A DNA stretch of 12,478 nt from Pusillimonas sp. UBA6240 (GTDB lineage Bacteria > Pseudomonadota > Gammaproteobacteria > Burkholderiales > Burkholderiaceae_B), in assembly GCA_002441445.1 (NCBI GenBank), contig DJWC01000055.1:1-12478 (forward strand), read 5' to 3'. The notes beneath the pieces are model-generated. The model ran no database searches. It saw only the letters and a list, made by a program, of their open reading frames with translations, and was not told where the DNA came from. The position numbers and the translations under genes were made by a program. Shown here one piece after another: positions 6,654 to 12,478 of this stretch. The stretch's first letter is position 1, and each line of letters opens with the position of its first letter.

Positions 6654-7170
6654 GCGCGTCCTCTTTATCGGCTCCGCCTTGCCACCGCTGGTAAATCATG
6701 ACCAGCAGCATCAGCAGCAGCCAGACCATGCCAATAAAGAAGAAAAGATAAGGTATCCACAGCTTGACCGACAACAGCGTGTCGGATACCTCGCCGCTTT
6801 CCCAGGCTTCCATGAAGAACCAGAAGCTGAGCCAGGCCAGCAGCGCAAAAATCAGCAGCATGACAGCTTCCATTAGCAGGAACAGCATGCGGCGTGGTCC
6901 GGAACGCAGTTTCTGAACCAGCAAGTCGACGCTGACATGCGAGCCCTCCTTGAGCGCAAAGGCGGCGCCCACGAAGGTGATGTAACCCATTAGGTACATG
7001 GTGACCTCGGTGGTCCATGAATTGGTCATCCGGAAGAGCGTTCGAGCGATTACGTCATAGGCGACGAAGAGGCCGATCAGGAAGGTGGCCACCCCCGCCG
7101 ACATGCCGGTGATATCGACCAGCGCGCCGAACCAGCCTCTGGTGCGAGGCTTTCGTTGGGCCGGCATCAT
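6646..7170 (-). CDS. dctQ: TRAP transporter small permease subunit (DctQ family)
   Basis: The 174-residue protein has four predicted membrane helices (about 14-38, 53-75, 93-116 and 135-158). SWTTEVTMYLMGYITFVGAAF (about 51-71) followed by KEGSHVSVDLL is the DctQ signature. It forms a membrane complex with DctM and is needed for transport, though its exact role is less clear. The start is ATGATG at 7170/7167, overlapping the TGA of dctP by 4 nt, so ribosomes probably re-initiate; the second ATG is a possible alternative. The C-terminus ends in a short charged tail that overlaps the dctM start. Confidence 0.93.
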   Translation of the reverse strand: MMPAQRKPRTRGWFGALVDITGMSAGVATFLIGLFVAYDVIARTLFRMTNSWTTEVTMYLMGYITFVGAAFALKEGSHVSVDLLVQKLRSGPRRMLFLLMEAVMLLIFALLAWLSFWFFMEAWESGEVSDTLLSVKLWIPYLFFFIGMVWLLLMLLVMIYQRWQGGADKEDAHG

Positions 7171-8183
7171 TTATATAAAGCCAGGATTTCGTCGAGCAGC
7201 GCGGCGCTGGAAGGGTTGTCTTGCTTGAATTTCGGGAAAGCGTGCTTTTGGAACAGATCATGCCATTGATTCCATTCCTGCAATGTCATCTGTGAAACAG
7301 TGGCGCCGTTATCCGCAAATAGCTTGGCTACCCGGCCATCTTCCTTGCGCGCGCCCTCCAGCGCTTCCTGTTCCAGGCTCCGCCCTACCTCGGACAGTAT
7401 TTTCTGTTGCTCGGGCGTCAGCTTGTTCCAGGTTTTCATGCTGACCGCGATGGGGTCTATGGTGTAATAAATGCTGTATTTTTCAGGCGAAACGTAGAAT
7501 TTACTGACTTCGTACAACCTGTATGCGCCGAATGAACTGGATGAAGTCCACACGCCATCCAACAGCCCCAGTTGCATTGCGCTATAGTTTTCCGACGAGG
7601 GCATGGACACGGTGCTGGCCTGCGCCTGCTGCAAAGCGTAAGCCATATATTTGCCGGCGGCCCTGACCTTCTTGCCGGCGACATCGGCCGCCGAAGCGAT
7701 CGGCACTTTCGTCGAAGCGACGCCGCCTGAAATTTGTATCCAGCTCAGTGTTTTGAACCCGTAGTCCTGGGCCTTGGCCTCGATTTTCTTCCAAGGCTCC
7801 GATGTACGGAACGCAAAAACGTCGTCGTGCGATTTCCAGATGCCGGGCATCAGGATCAGATTCATTTCCGGAATGGCGCCGGCAGCGTAGATATAGGGAT
7901 AGATGGCCAAGTCGACGGTGCCGTTCTTGAGCGCAGTGTGAGTGTTGCTGGCCTTGACCAGCGATTCCGCTGGAAAGAATTGGATCTTGATATCGCCGTT
8001 GGAGCGCTTTTCCACTTCCGCCGCGAACTTGATGGCGGTTGCAATGACGTAATCGGACTCCGCTTGTGGCCATTGATGGGCTAGCTTGAGCGTAATTCCC
8101 TGAGCGATGCCGGGCGCGGCAGCCATCAATCCGGCAATGCCGGCAATACAGCAGGTTGCGAGTGCGGATTTACCTGTGGCCAT
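7167..8183 (-). CDS. dctP: TRAP transporter periplasmic substrate-binding protein (DctP family)
   Basis: The 338-residue receptor has a signal peptide (residues 1-28, cleavage near GIAQG). The mature part starts with TLKLAHQWPQAESD, the usual first strand of DctP-type proteins. Arg174 in GKKVRAAG matches the conserved arginine that binds the carboxylate of organic-acid ligands, and MPSSENYSAMQLGLLDGVWTS (194-214) matches the conserved hinge/ligand region. A carboxylic acid ligand is therefore likely, but its identity is not visible. The open frame extends 50 codons further, but ATG 8183 was chosen: AAGGAGA lies 5 nt before it and the signal peptide begins there. It is the first gene of the dctPQM-panE-like operon and is divergent from an IclR regulator, which probably controls it. 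Confidence 0.94.
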   Translation of the reverse strand: MATGKSALATCCIAGIAGLMAAAPGIAQGITLKLAHQWPQAESDYVIATAIKFAAEVEKRSNGDIKIQFFPAESLVKASNTHTALKNGTVDLAIYPYIYAAGAIPEMNLILMPGIWKSHDDVFAFRTSEPWKKIEAKAQDYGFKTLSWIQISGGVASTKVPIASAADVAGKKVRAAGKYMAYALQQAQASTVSMPSSENYSAMQLGLLDGVWTSSSSFGAYRLYEVSKFYVSPEKYSIYYTIDPIAVSMKTWNKLTPEQQKILSEVGRSLEQEALEGARKEDGRVAKLFADNGATVSQMTLQEWNQWHDLFQKHAFPKFKQDNPSSAALLDEILALYK

Positions 8184-8209
8184 TCTTGTCTCCTTGCTAT
8201 TTTTTCTGC

Positions 8210-8220
8210 ATATTGAATTA
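8210..8220. repeat. Degenerate third copy of the operator arm in the dctP leader
   Basis: ATATTGAATTA matches the arm ATACTGAATTT at 9 of 11 positions and lies 26 nt upstream of the dctP start codon. It could be an auxiliary binding site for the divergent regulator. In AT-rich DNA a chance match is possible. Confidence 0.35.
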
Positions 8221-8353
8221 TTCTGCGTTTTTATTCTACGCTCAGAAATACATCTTGCACAAGGCATGGCGCTACCGCTGCGCTCTCTATCGCAGAACAG
8301 GCATGTGAAAATAAGCTTTAAACAAGCTTGCAATAAGTTCCGATATCAAGTAT

Positions 8354-8403
8354 AAATTCAGTATTTCGAAGAAATTGTAATAATTATTCTATATACTGAA
8401 TTT
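8354..8403. repeat. 11-bp perfect inverted repeat, candidate operator pair
   Basis: AAATTCAGTAT (8354-8364) and ATACTGAATTT (8393-8403) are exact reverse complements separated by 28 nt. Read outward, each strand shows the same ATACTGAATTT followed by AT-rich sequence leading to its gene, so the arrangement is symmetric for dctP and iclR. It may be a paired operator of the IclR protein. Confidence 0.55.
8363..8375. promoter_or_regulatory. IclR-operator-like palindrome
   Basis: ATTTCGAAGAAAT has 5-bp arms (ATTTC/GAAAT) around a 3-nt centre. Many IclR-family operators are short palindromes with GGAAA/TTTCC-like arms, so this is a reasonable candidate. It starts within the left arm of the larger inverted repeat and ends inside its spacer. 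Confidence 0.4.
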
Positions 8404-8439
8404 TATTGTCTACACTAAGCACTCAGGGATGTTACCCAT

Positions 8440-9174
8440 ATGACTGGTACCGCGAGCCGCTCCGCCCTGCGGCCCTTCGATGTGCTGGCCGCATTCCGCA
8501 AAGCCGGGCGGCCGCTCTCCCTCTCGGAAATCTCGCAGATGACCGACATCCCGCTGTCCACCTGCCACAGCGTGATCCGCGCCCTGGAGCAATACGGGCT
8601 GCTGTATTTCCTTTCCAATCGCGAATCCTACCCTACGAGATGGCTGTGGGATACGGCGCTTGAAATCAACGCCAATGATCCCATCGCGACACGCTGCCTG
8701 CCCGCGCTCACCGCCTTGCGCGACGCCACGAACGAGACAATCATTCTAGGCACGCGGCAGGGAGACCGTGTGCTCTACCTGCTGGTGGTGGAAAGCGGCC
8801 AGACTATCCGCTATTCATCGCGCGCGGGCGATTTCAAGCCACTGCATTCCAGCGCCATCGGCAAGGTCATGTTAATGTCGATGCCCGAGGCGGCGCGTGC
8901 GGAATGGCTGTCCAAACATCCATTGGCGCAAGCGACTCCCGACACCATTGTCGATGTGCAACGCCTGCACGCCGACTTGCGGGAAAGCGCCCAGCGCGGC
9001 TATACGGTTACGCGCGGCGAAAATGTGGCCGACGTCATGGCGGTTGCCGCGCCGCTGGTGTGCGGCCCGATGACCTTGGGGGTTGCTGTGGCCGGCCCGC
9101 TGAACAGAATGCACCAGAACGAAAAAGAAGTGGCGCGGCAATTGCTGTCCTGCATCGCAAGCATCAAGCTTTGA
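8440..9174 (+). CDS. IclR-family transcriptional regulator
   Basis: The 244-residue protein has a winged helix-turn-helix at about residues 10-72 (RPFDVLAAFRKAGRPLSLSE, then IPLSTCHSVIRALEQYGLL as recognition helix). The IclR effector domain spans about 80-244 and includes RVLYLLVVESGQTIRYSS and the typical LHSSAIGKVMLM (135-146). The effector is usually a small organic acid. The gene is divergent from the dctPQM-panE-like operon, the usual position of a local regulator, so it probably controls that operon and itself. ATG 8440 is the only sensible start, but its ribosome site is weak (CAGGGA, 8424-8429, 10 nt away), which may mean low expression. Confidence 0.92.
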   Translation: MTGTASRSALRPFDVLAAFRKAGRPLSLSEISQMTDIPLSTCHSVIRALEQYGLLYFLSNRESYPTRWLWDTALEINANDPIATRCLPALTALRDATNETIILGTRQGDRVLYLLVVESGQTIRYSSRAGDFKPLHSSAIGKVMLMSMPEAARAEWLSKHPLAQATPDTIVDVQRLHADLRESAQRGYTVTRGENVADVMAVAAPLVCGPMTLGVAVAGPLNRMHQNEKEVARQLLSCIASIKL

Positions 9175-9183
9175 TCATCACGG

Positions 9184-9247
9184 CGCAGCCTGTCGGCAAC
9201 CGGCGCCTGGCCATTGCCGCAGCCTCTTGCAGCTTTCCCAGGCTGCG
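9184..9247. repeat. Three copies of an 8-mer upstream of the isochorismate synthase promoter
   Basis: CGCAGCCT occurs at 9184-9191 and 9218-9225, and its reverse complement AGGCTGCG at 9240-9247. The last two form an 8-bp stem with a 14-nt loop that ends directly at a candidate -35 box (9248). This could be an operator for an unknown regulator or a weak terminator of iclR. No Fur-box-like sequence was recognised. Confidence 0.45.
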
Positions 9248-9276
9248 TTGAAAAGCCCCCTCTTTTCTGCTACCTT
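9248..9276 (+). promoter_or_regulatory. Candidate sigma-70 promoter of the isochorismate synthase gene
   Basis: TTGAAA (9248-9253) and TACCTT (9271-9276) are separated by exactly 17 nt. The -35 is good and the -10 is poor, as in many activated promoters. Transcription would start near 9283, about 26 nt before the start codon. Confidence 0.4.
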
Positions 9277-9308
9277 CCTTGGGTTGTGGATTTGAAAGGT
9301 GTAACAAC

Positions 9309-10535
9309 ATGGCGACGAATTCTGGTACCGCGACCGGAGCTGCGATCCATCCGGAGCAGGCCGCTGCGTCGGCCGAGAAGTGGCTGCTGGACGATTTTAC
9401 GAAAGGCGATTTTTTCTTCGCCTCGCCCACCGCGCAATATCGTGCCAGGCGTGCGCAAGGCGTGCTGTCCAGTCATCAGCCGCTAAACCGCGGCATGGTT
9501 CAAGCGCTGTTCGAACAGGCGGCGCAACGCGGGATGCGTGATCCCTTGATGTTCGGCCTGGCGCCCTTCGATATGTCCGGGCCGGCCAGCATGGCCATAC
9601 CCTCAAGCTGGGAAAGCGCGGGCATTCCCTCCCGTCCCGGCGCCTCCGCCCCTAAAGAAACGCAGAAACATGGCGAGCGTCCGCAAATCGTCAGCCGCGT
9701 ACCGGTGCCGGCGCCAGAGCAATACGGCGACATGGTCCGCAAGGCGCTGCGCCTGTTCGAGCAAGGGGAACTGAAGAAAATCGTCCTGTCGCGCGCCATG
9801 GACGTCCGGCTGGACCGGCCGCTGGACTATACCCGGCTGCTTCCCGATCTTCTGAGCCGCAATGCGCACGGCTATACGTTTGCGGTCCCGATCTGGGCCG
9901 AGGGCGGCAATGCCGAGCCCACGGCCGTGATGGTGGGCGCCAGCCCCGAGCTGCTGGTCCGCCGCAGCGGCGACCGCATCTATGTCAACCCGCTGGCCGG
10001 CTCCATAGGGCGTAATAGCGATCCGGAAAAAGACCAGGCGCTCAAAGAGGGGCTGGCGCGCTCGGAAAAGGACTTGCGGGAGCACGGTTATGTGGTGGCG
10101 GACATCGCGCGCATTCTGCGCGGCTATTGCGACGAGCTGGATGTGCCCGCGGGTCCGTCCGTCATTGGCACGGATACCTTGTGGCATTTATCCACGTATA
10201 TCACCGGCCGCCTGCGCGATCCGTCGGTAACGGCTCTGGACCTGTCCTGCGCCCTGCATCCGACGCCCGCCATCTGCGGCCATCCGACCGCGGTGGCCTT
10301 CAGCCATATCCGGGAATTGGAACCGTTCGATCGCGGCTACTTCGCCGGCCTGGTGGGCTGGCAGCGCGCCAACGGCGATGGCGAATGGGCGCTGGCCCTG
10401 CGCTGCGCGCTGCATACGGGAAGCAGCCAGTTGCGCCTTTATGCGGGCGCCGGAATCGTGGCCGGTTCCGATCCCGATAGCGAAATCAGGGAAACCGCCA
10501 CCAAAATGGAAACTTTCATGCGGGCGATCAGTTAG
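9309..10535 (+). CDS. Isochorismate synthase (EntC/DhbC type)
   Basis: The 408-residue chorismate-using enzyme converts chorismate to isochorismate, the first step to 2,3-dihydroxybenzoate or salicylate. The catalytic half shows GELKKIVLSR (153-162, Lys157 at the EntC general-base position), GASPELLVR (210-218, Glu214), VNPLAGSIGR (226-235), SEKDLREHGYV (252-262), LHPTPAICG (316-324) and YAGAGIVAGSDPDSEIRETATK (378-399, the Mg-binding acidic part). HPTPA rather than the TrpE-type HPTGT, with LAGSIGR, favours isochorismate synthase over anthranilate or aminodeoxychorismate synthase. The length fits EntC (about 390). ATG 9309 follows AAAGG (9295-9299). It is flanked by its own candidate promoter and a strong terminator, so it looks monocistronic. 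No entA/B/E or salicylate-pathway gene is in the window, so the pathway it feeds is unknown. Confidence 0.92.
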   Translation: MATNSGTATGAAIHPEQAAASAEKWLLDDFTKGDFFFASPTAQYRARRAQGVLSSHQPLNRGMVQALFEQAAQRGMRDPLMFGLAPFDMSGPASMAIPSSWESAGIPSRPGASAPKETQKHGERPQIVSRVPVPAPEQYGDMVRKALRLFEQGELKKIVLSRAMDVRLDRPLDYTRLLPDLLSRNAHGYTFAVPIWAEGGNAEPTAVMVGASPELLVRRSGDRIYVNPLAGSIGRNSDPEKDQALKEGLARSEKDLREHGYVVADIARILRGYCDELDVPAGPSVIGTDTLWHLSTYITGRLRDPSVTALDLSCALHPTPAICGHPTAVAFSHIRELEPFDRGYFAGLVGWQRANGDGEWALALRCALHTGSSQLRLYAGAGIVAGSDPDSEIRETATKMETFMRAIS

Positions 10536-10583
10536 ACGCTCGCCGCTGCAAGCCTTTGCGGTTTTGATTGCGCAAACCCGGTT

Positions 10584-10621
10584 ATGCAAACGGCGCCCCT
10601 GAGGACGCCGTTTGCATTTTT
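10584..10621 (+). terminator. Rho-independent terminator of the isochorismate synthase gene
   Basis: ATGCAAACGGCG (10584-10595) pairs perfectly with CGCCGTTTGCAT (10606-10617), a 12-bp stem with a 10-nt loop, followed by a T-run (10617-10621). The T-run is on the + strand side only, so it serves the + strand gene rather than the convergent Bug gene ending at 10646. Confidence 0.9.
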
Positions 10622-10645
10622 ATTCGGCCGCTCCCTGCTTGGGCG

Positions 10646-11626
10646 TCAGCCTACGCTGAGGTTCAGCCGCTTGATCAAGGGCGCCCAGCGCTGCAGCTCT
10701 TCGTCCATGTACTTGCCGAACTCTTCCGGCTGGTTGCCGACGGGCTCCATGAATTGCGCCTTGAGGCGCGTCTGCACCTCGGGATGATGGATGGCCTTGA
10801 TTAGCGCATCGGCCAGCTTGCGCTTGATGTCGGCCGGGACGCCGGACGGCGCGACAAAGCCTATCCAGCCCGATCCTTCTATGCCTTCGATGCCCCGTTC
10901 GGCAAGCGTCGGAGCGTCCGGCAGAAAGCTGACCCGTTCGCGGGAGTCCGACACCACCGCCAGGGCGCGCAGCCGGCCATCCTTGATCAGAGGCATGACA
11001 GCAATGGGCGGCAAGGCGGCGAAATGCGTATCCCCCGCTACCAGCGATGTAACGGCTGCCGGGGAGGAAGGATAAGGAACGTGGACCGCCTTGCCTCCGA
11101 CCCGTTCGAGCAACAGTTCGACGGACAGATGCGATACGGTGCCCGCACCCGTGGAAGGGAAGTTGTAAGGCGTTGCGGGGTCCCGCATGGCCTTCAGCAG
11201 ATCTTCCAGCGACTGGATGGGGGAACTGGCCGGGACCACCAGGATATTGGGCTGATGCACGCCCAGGGTCAGCGGCGAAAGGTCTTTTTTCGGATCGTAG
11301 GGCAGTTCCTTGTACAGCACGGTATTGTTGACCATGGGGCCCGTGATGGATACGCCGAAGGTATAGCCGTCCGGGGCCGCCTTGGCAATGACGCCCGTGC
11401 CCAGGTTGCCGCTGGCGCCGGGGCGGTTCTGTATCACGATAGGCTGGCCCAAGGTCTGGCTGGCCTGCTCCGCGATCACGCGGGACATCATGTCGGGGCT
11501 GGACCCCGGGCCGAAGGGTACGACCAGGGTCAGGGGCTTGCTGGGCCAGGCGTCGGCCGCCAGGGCCGGTGCTGAAACGCTCAATGCCAAGGCGGCCGCC
11601 AGGCCGGCCCGTATCAATCTGCGCAT
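10646..11626 (-). CDS. Bug-family periplasmic solute receptor (TctC-like)
   Basis: The 326-residue product has a clear signal peptide (1-23, cut at ALA-AD). The mature part shows Bug signatures: WPSKPLTLVVPFGPGSSPDM (27-46), IQNRPGASGNLGT (65-77) and APDGYTF (84-90), regions that form the ligand pocket in Bug structures. Such receptors bind carboxylates, amides or aromatic acids for tripartite tricarboxylate transporters. Many are orphans, greatly expanded in Bordetella and relatives, and may act in sensing. No TctA/TctB membrane gene is nearby, so this is probably an orphan. The frame is open to 11689, but ATG 11626 is where the signal peptide starts; a CAGGAG lies 11 nt upstream, slightly far. 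It follows an Fsr-like MFS gene on the same strand after 72 nt. Confidence 0.92.
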   Translation of the reverse strand: MRRLIRAGLAAALALSVSAPALAADAWPSKPLTLVVPFGPGSSPDMMSRVIAEQASQTLGQPIVIQNRPGASGNLGTGVIAKAAPDGYTFGVSITGPMVNNTVLYKELPYDPKKDLSPLTLGVHQPNILVVPASSPIQSLEDLLKAMRDPATPYNFPSTGAGTVSHLSVELLLERVGGKAVHVPYPSSPAAVTSLVAGDTHFAALPPIAVMPLIKDGRLRALAVVSDSRERVSFLPDAPTLAERGIEGIEGSGWIGFVAPSGVPADIKRKLADALIKAIHHPEVQTRLKAQFMEPVGNQPEEFGKYMDEELQRWAPLIKRLNLSVG

Positions 11627-11671
11627 AGTGAATGCAACTCCTGTGGTTGTGATGGTGTAAAAATGCTTTGC

Positions 11672-11693
11672 CGGCATGGGCGCCGCCATGCCG
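11672..11693. other. 8-bp GC hairpin between the Fsr-like and Bug genes
   Basis: CGGCATGG (11672-11679) pairs with CCATGCCG (11686-11693) around a 6-nt loop. On the - strand, in which both flanking genes are read, a T-run follows only after an 8-nt gap, so it is at most a weak terminator or attenuator. On the + strand TTTT follows directly (11694-11697), but no + strand gene ends here. Confidence 0.4.
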
Positions 11694-11698
11694 TTTTG

Positions 11699-12478
11699 CT
11701 AGGCGGGAGACGGGGCCGGCTTGCGGATATCCGGCAAAAGAAAGATGAACAGCCCCAACAGCGGCAGGAAGGCGCACACCCTGTATACGAAGCCGATGGA
11801 AGTCAGGTCGGCCAGATAGCCCAGTACCGCGGCGCCTATGCCGCCCATGCCGAAGGACAGTCCGAAGAACAAGCCTGAAATCGTGCCTACCTTGCCCGGG
11901 ACCAATTCCTGGCCGTAGACCACGATGGCCGGAAAGGCGGAAGACAGCACCAAGCCGATCACGACCGAGAATGCGCAAGTCCAGAACAGATTGAGATAAG
12001 GCAGCGCGAGCGTGAAGGGCAATACGCCCAGGATGGAGACCCACAGCACCAGCTTCCTGCCCAAGCGGTCGCCCACGGGGCCGCCGATAATGGTGCCGGC
12101 GGCGACCGAGGCCAGGAAGACAAACAGATATATCTGCGCCTGCTGCACGGAAACGTGGAAGGTTTCGATCAAATAAAAGGTGTAGTAGCTGGTCAGGCCC
12201 GCCATGTAGAAAAACTTCGAGAACATCAACAAGCCCAGCACGATCAGTGATCGGGTCACCACGCTCTTGGGCAGTTCGACATGGGGAATCGCCAGCTTGG
12301 CCTTGGGCCGCCGCTGCTGTTCCCGGTACCAGAAGCCGACCCGCGTCAACACCATCATCCCGACCAGGGCGACCAGAGCGAACCAGGCGACATTGGCCTG
12401 CCCGCGCGAGGCGACAATGAAAGCCGCCAGCAGAGGCCCCATGGCGCTGCCGAAATTGCCGCCGACCTGGAACAGCGA
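11699..12478 (-). CDS. Fsr-like MFS exporter (fosmidomycin-resistance type), C-terminal part; N-terminus outside window
   Basis: The frame is open to the right edge; 259 C-terminal residues are visible, so the in-frame ATG at 12442 is internal. The first residues, LFQVGGNFGSAMGPLLAAF, match the conserved Fsr segment within the N-terminal half of the transporter. Next come a basic central loop (YREQQRRPKAK) and six membrane helices of the C-terminal half. GGPVGDRLGRKLVLWVSI is the MFS motif-A copy at the start of that half. Fsr of E. coli exports the DXR inhibitor fosmidomycin, but many homologues have other or unknown substrates. The Bug receptor gene lies 72 nt downstream on the same strand. 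The family is fairly certain; the substrate is not. Confidence 0.85.
   Translation of the reverse strand, partial: SLFQVGGNFGSAMGPLLAAFIVASRGQANVAWFALVALVGMMVLTRVGFWYREQQRRPKAKLAIPHVELPKSVVTRSLIVLGLLMFSKFFYMAGLTSYYTFYLIETFHVSVQQAQIYLFVFLASVAAGTIIGGPVGDRLGRKLVLWVSILGVLPFTLALPYLNLFWTCAFSVVIGLVLSSAFPAIVVYGQELVPGKVGTISGLFFGLSFGMGGIGAAVLGYLADLTSIGFVYRVCAFLPLLGLFIFLLPDIRKPAPSPA

Larger units (their letters stand above)
8184..8439. promoter_or_regulatory. Divergent promoter/operator region of dctP and iclR
   Basis: These 256 nt, AT-rich against a GC-rich background (most strongly 8340-8410), separate the divergent dctP (-) and iclR (+) genes. They hold a large inverted repeat (8354-8403), an inner palindrome (8363-8375) and a degenerate third arm copy (8210-8220), each listed separately. 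TATACT, close to a -10 consensus, appears on the + strand at 8392-8397 and on the - strand at 8354-8349, but no well-spaced TTGACA-like -35 was found, consistent with regulated promoters. AAGCTT...AAGCTT (8313-8329) forms another weak repeat. No small gene is supported here. Confidence 0.7.

Noticed and set aside
8184..8333. 50-codon N-terminal extension of dctP
   Set aside because: It would put a Cys-rich non-signal sequence before a perfect signal peptide; AAGGAGA just before ATG 8183 settles the start.
8444..9333. 12-nt identical sequence CTGGTACCGCGA near the starts of iclR (8444-8455) and the isochorismate synthase gene (9322-9333)
   Set aside because: A few 12-nt matches are expected by chance in a 12-kb window, both copies are in coding sequence, and no mobile-element feature accompanies them.
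10555..10576. TTTGCG/CGCAAA hairpin just before the terminator
   Set aside because: It has only 6 bp and no T-run on either strand; the adjacent 12-bp stem explains termination.
10620..12044. A 474-codon - strand open frame across the Bug and Fsr-like genes
   Set aside because: It is in a different frame from both genes, is rich in Arg/Gly/His as expected for a GC-rich shadow frame, and spans a gene boundary.

Overview
The window looks like chromosomal DNA of a high-GC betaproteobacterium, most probably Alcaligenaceae (Bordetella/Achromobacter-like). This is inferred from gene content, not from a marker gene: a Bug-type (TctC) solute receptor, a DctPQM TRAP transporter under an IclR regulator, high-GC codon use and tight operons with good Shine-Dalgarno sites. 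Twelve protein genes are supported, two of them cut by the window edges. No rRNA, tRNA, CRISPR array, insertion sequence or phage gene was seen.

Bases 1-3272 (+ strand) form a compact run: the 3' end of an RND (AcrB/HAE1-type) inner-membrane pump, a TrxC-type thioredoxin with an N-terminal zinc-finger-like segment, a TolC-type outer-membrane channel, a single-domain rhodanese and a small TehB-like SAM methyltransferase. Spacings are 2, 8 and 17 nt, then 77 nt containing a strong hairpin. Pump and channel could form the inner and outer parts of one tripartite exporter; the thiol-redox, sulfur-transfer and methyl-transfer enzymes between and after them suggest handling of a thiol-reactive or chalcogen-type toxicant, but that is inference. 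After a 232-nt gap comes a second methyltransferase (3505-4338) of the FAM173-like fold. Unusually, it has an export signal and a C-terminal extra domain.

Bases 4355-9174 are an uptake/catabolic module. On the - strand the order of transcription is dctP, dctQ, dctM, then a ketopantoate-reductase-family gene; dctP/dctQ and dctQ/dctM overlap. An IclR-family regulator is transcribed divergently. The AT-rich 256-nt intergenic region between dctP and iclR carries an 11-bp perfect inverted repeat, a degenerate third copy of its arm, and an IclR-operator-like palindrome. The module probably imports and processes a small organic acid that also acts as the IclR effector; the substrate cannot be read from sequence.

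Bases 9309-10535 (+) encode an apparently intact EntC/DhbC-type isochorismate synthase with its own candidate promoter and a textbook rho-independent terminator, but with no other siderophore or salicylate gene in view. Bases 10646-12478 (-) hold a Bug-family periplasmic receptor and, upstream of it, the C-terminal part of an Fsr-like (fosmidomycin-resistance-type) MFS exporter.
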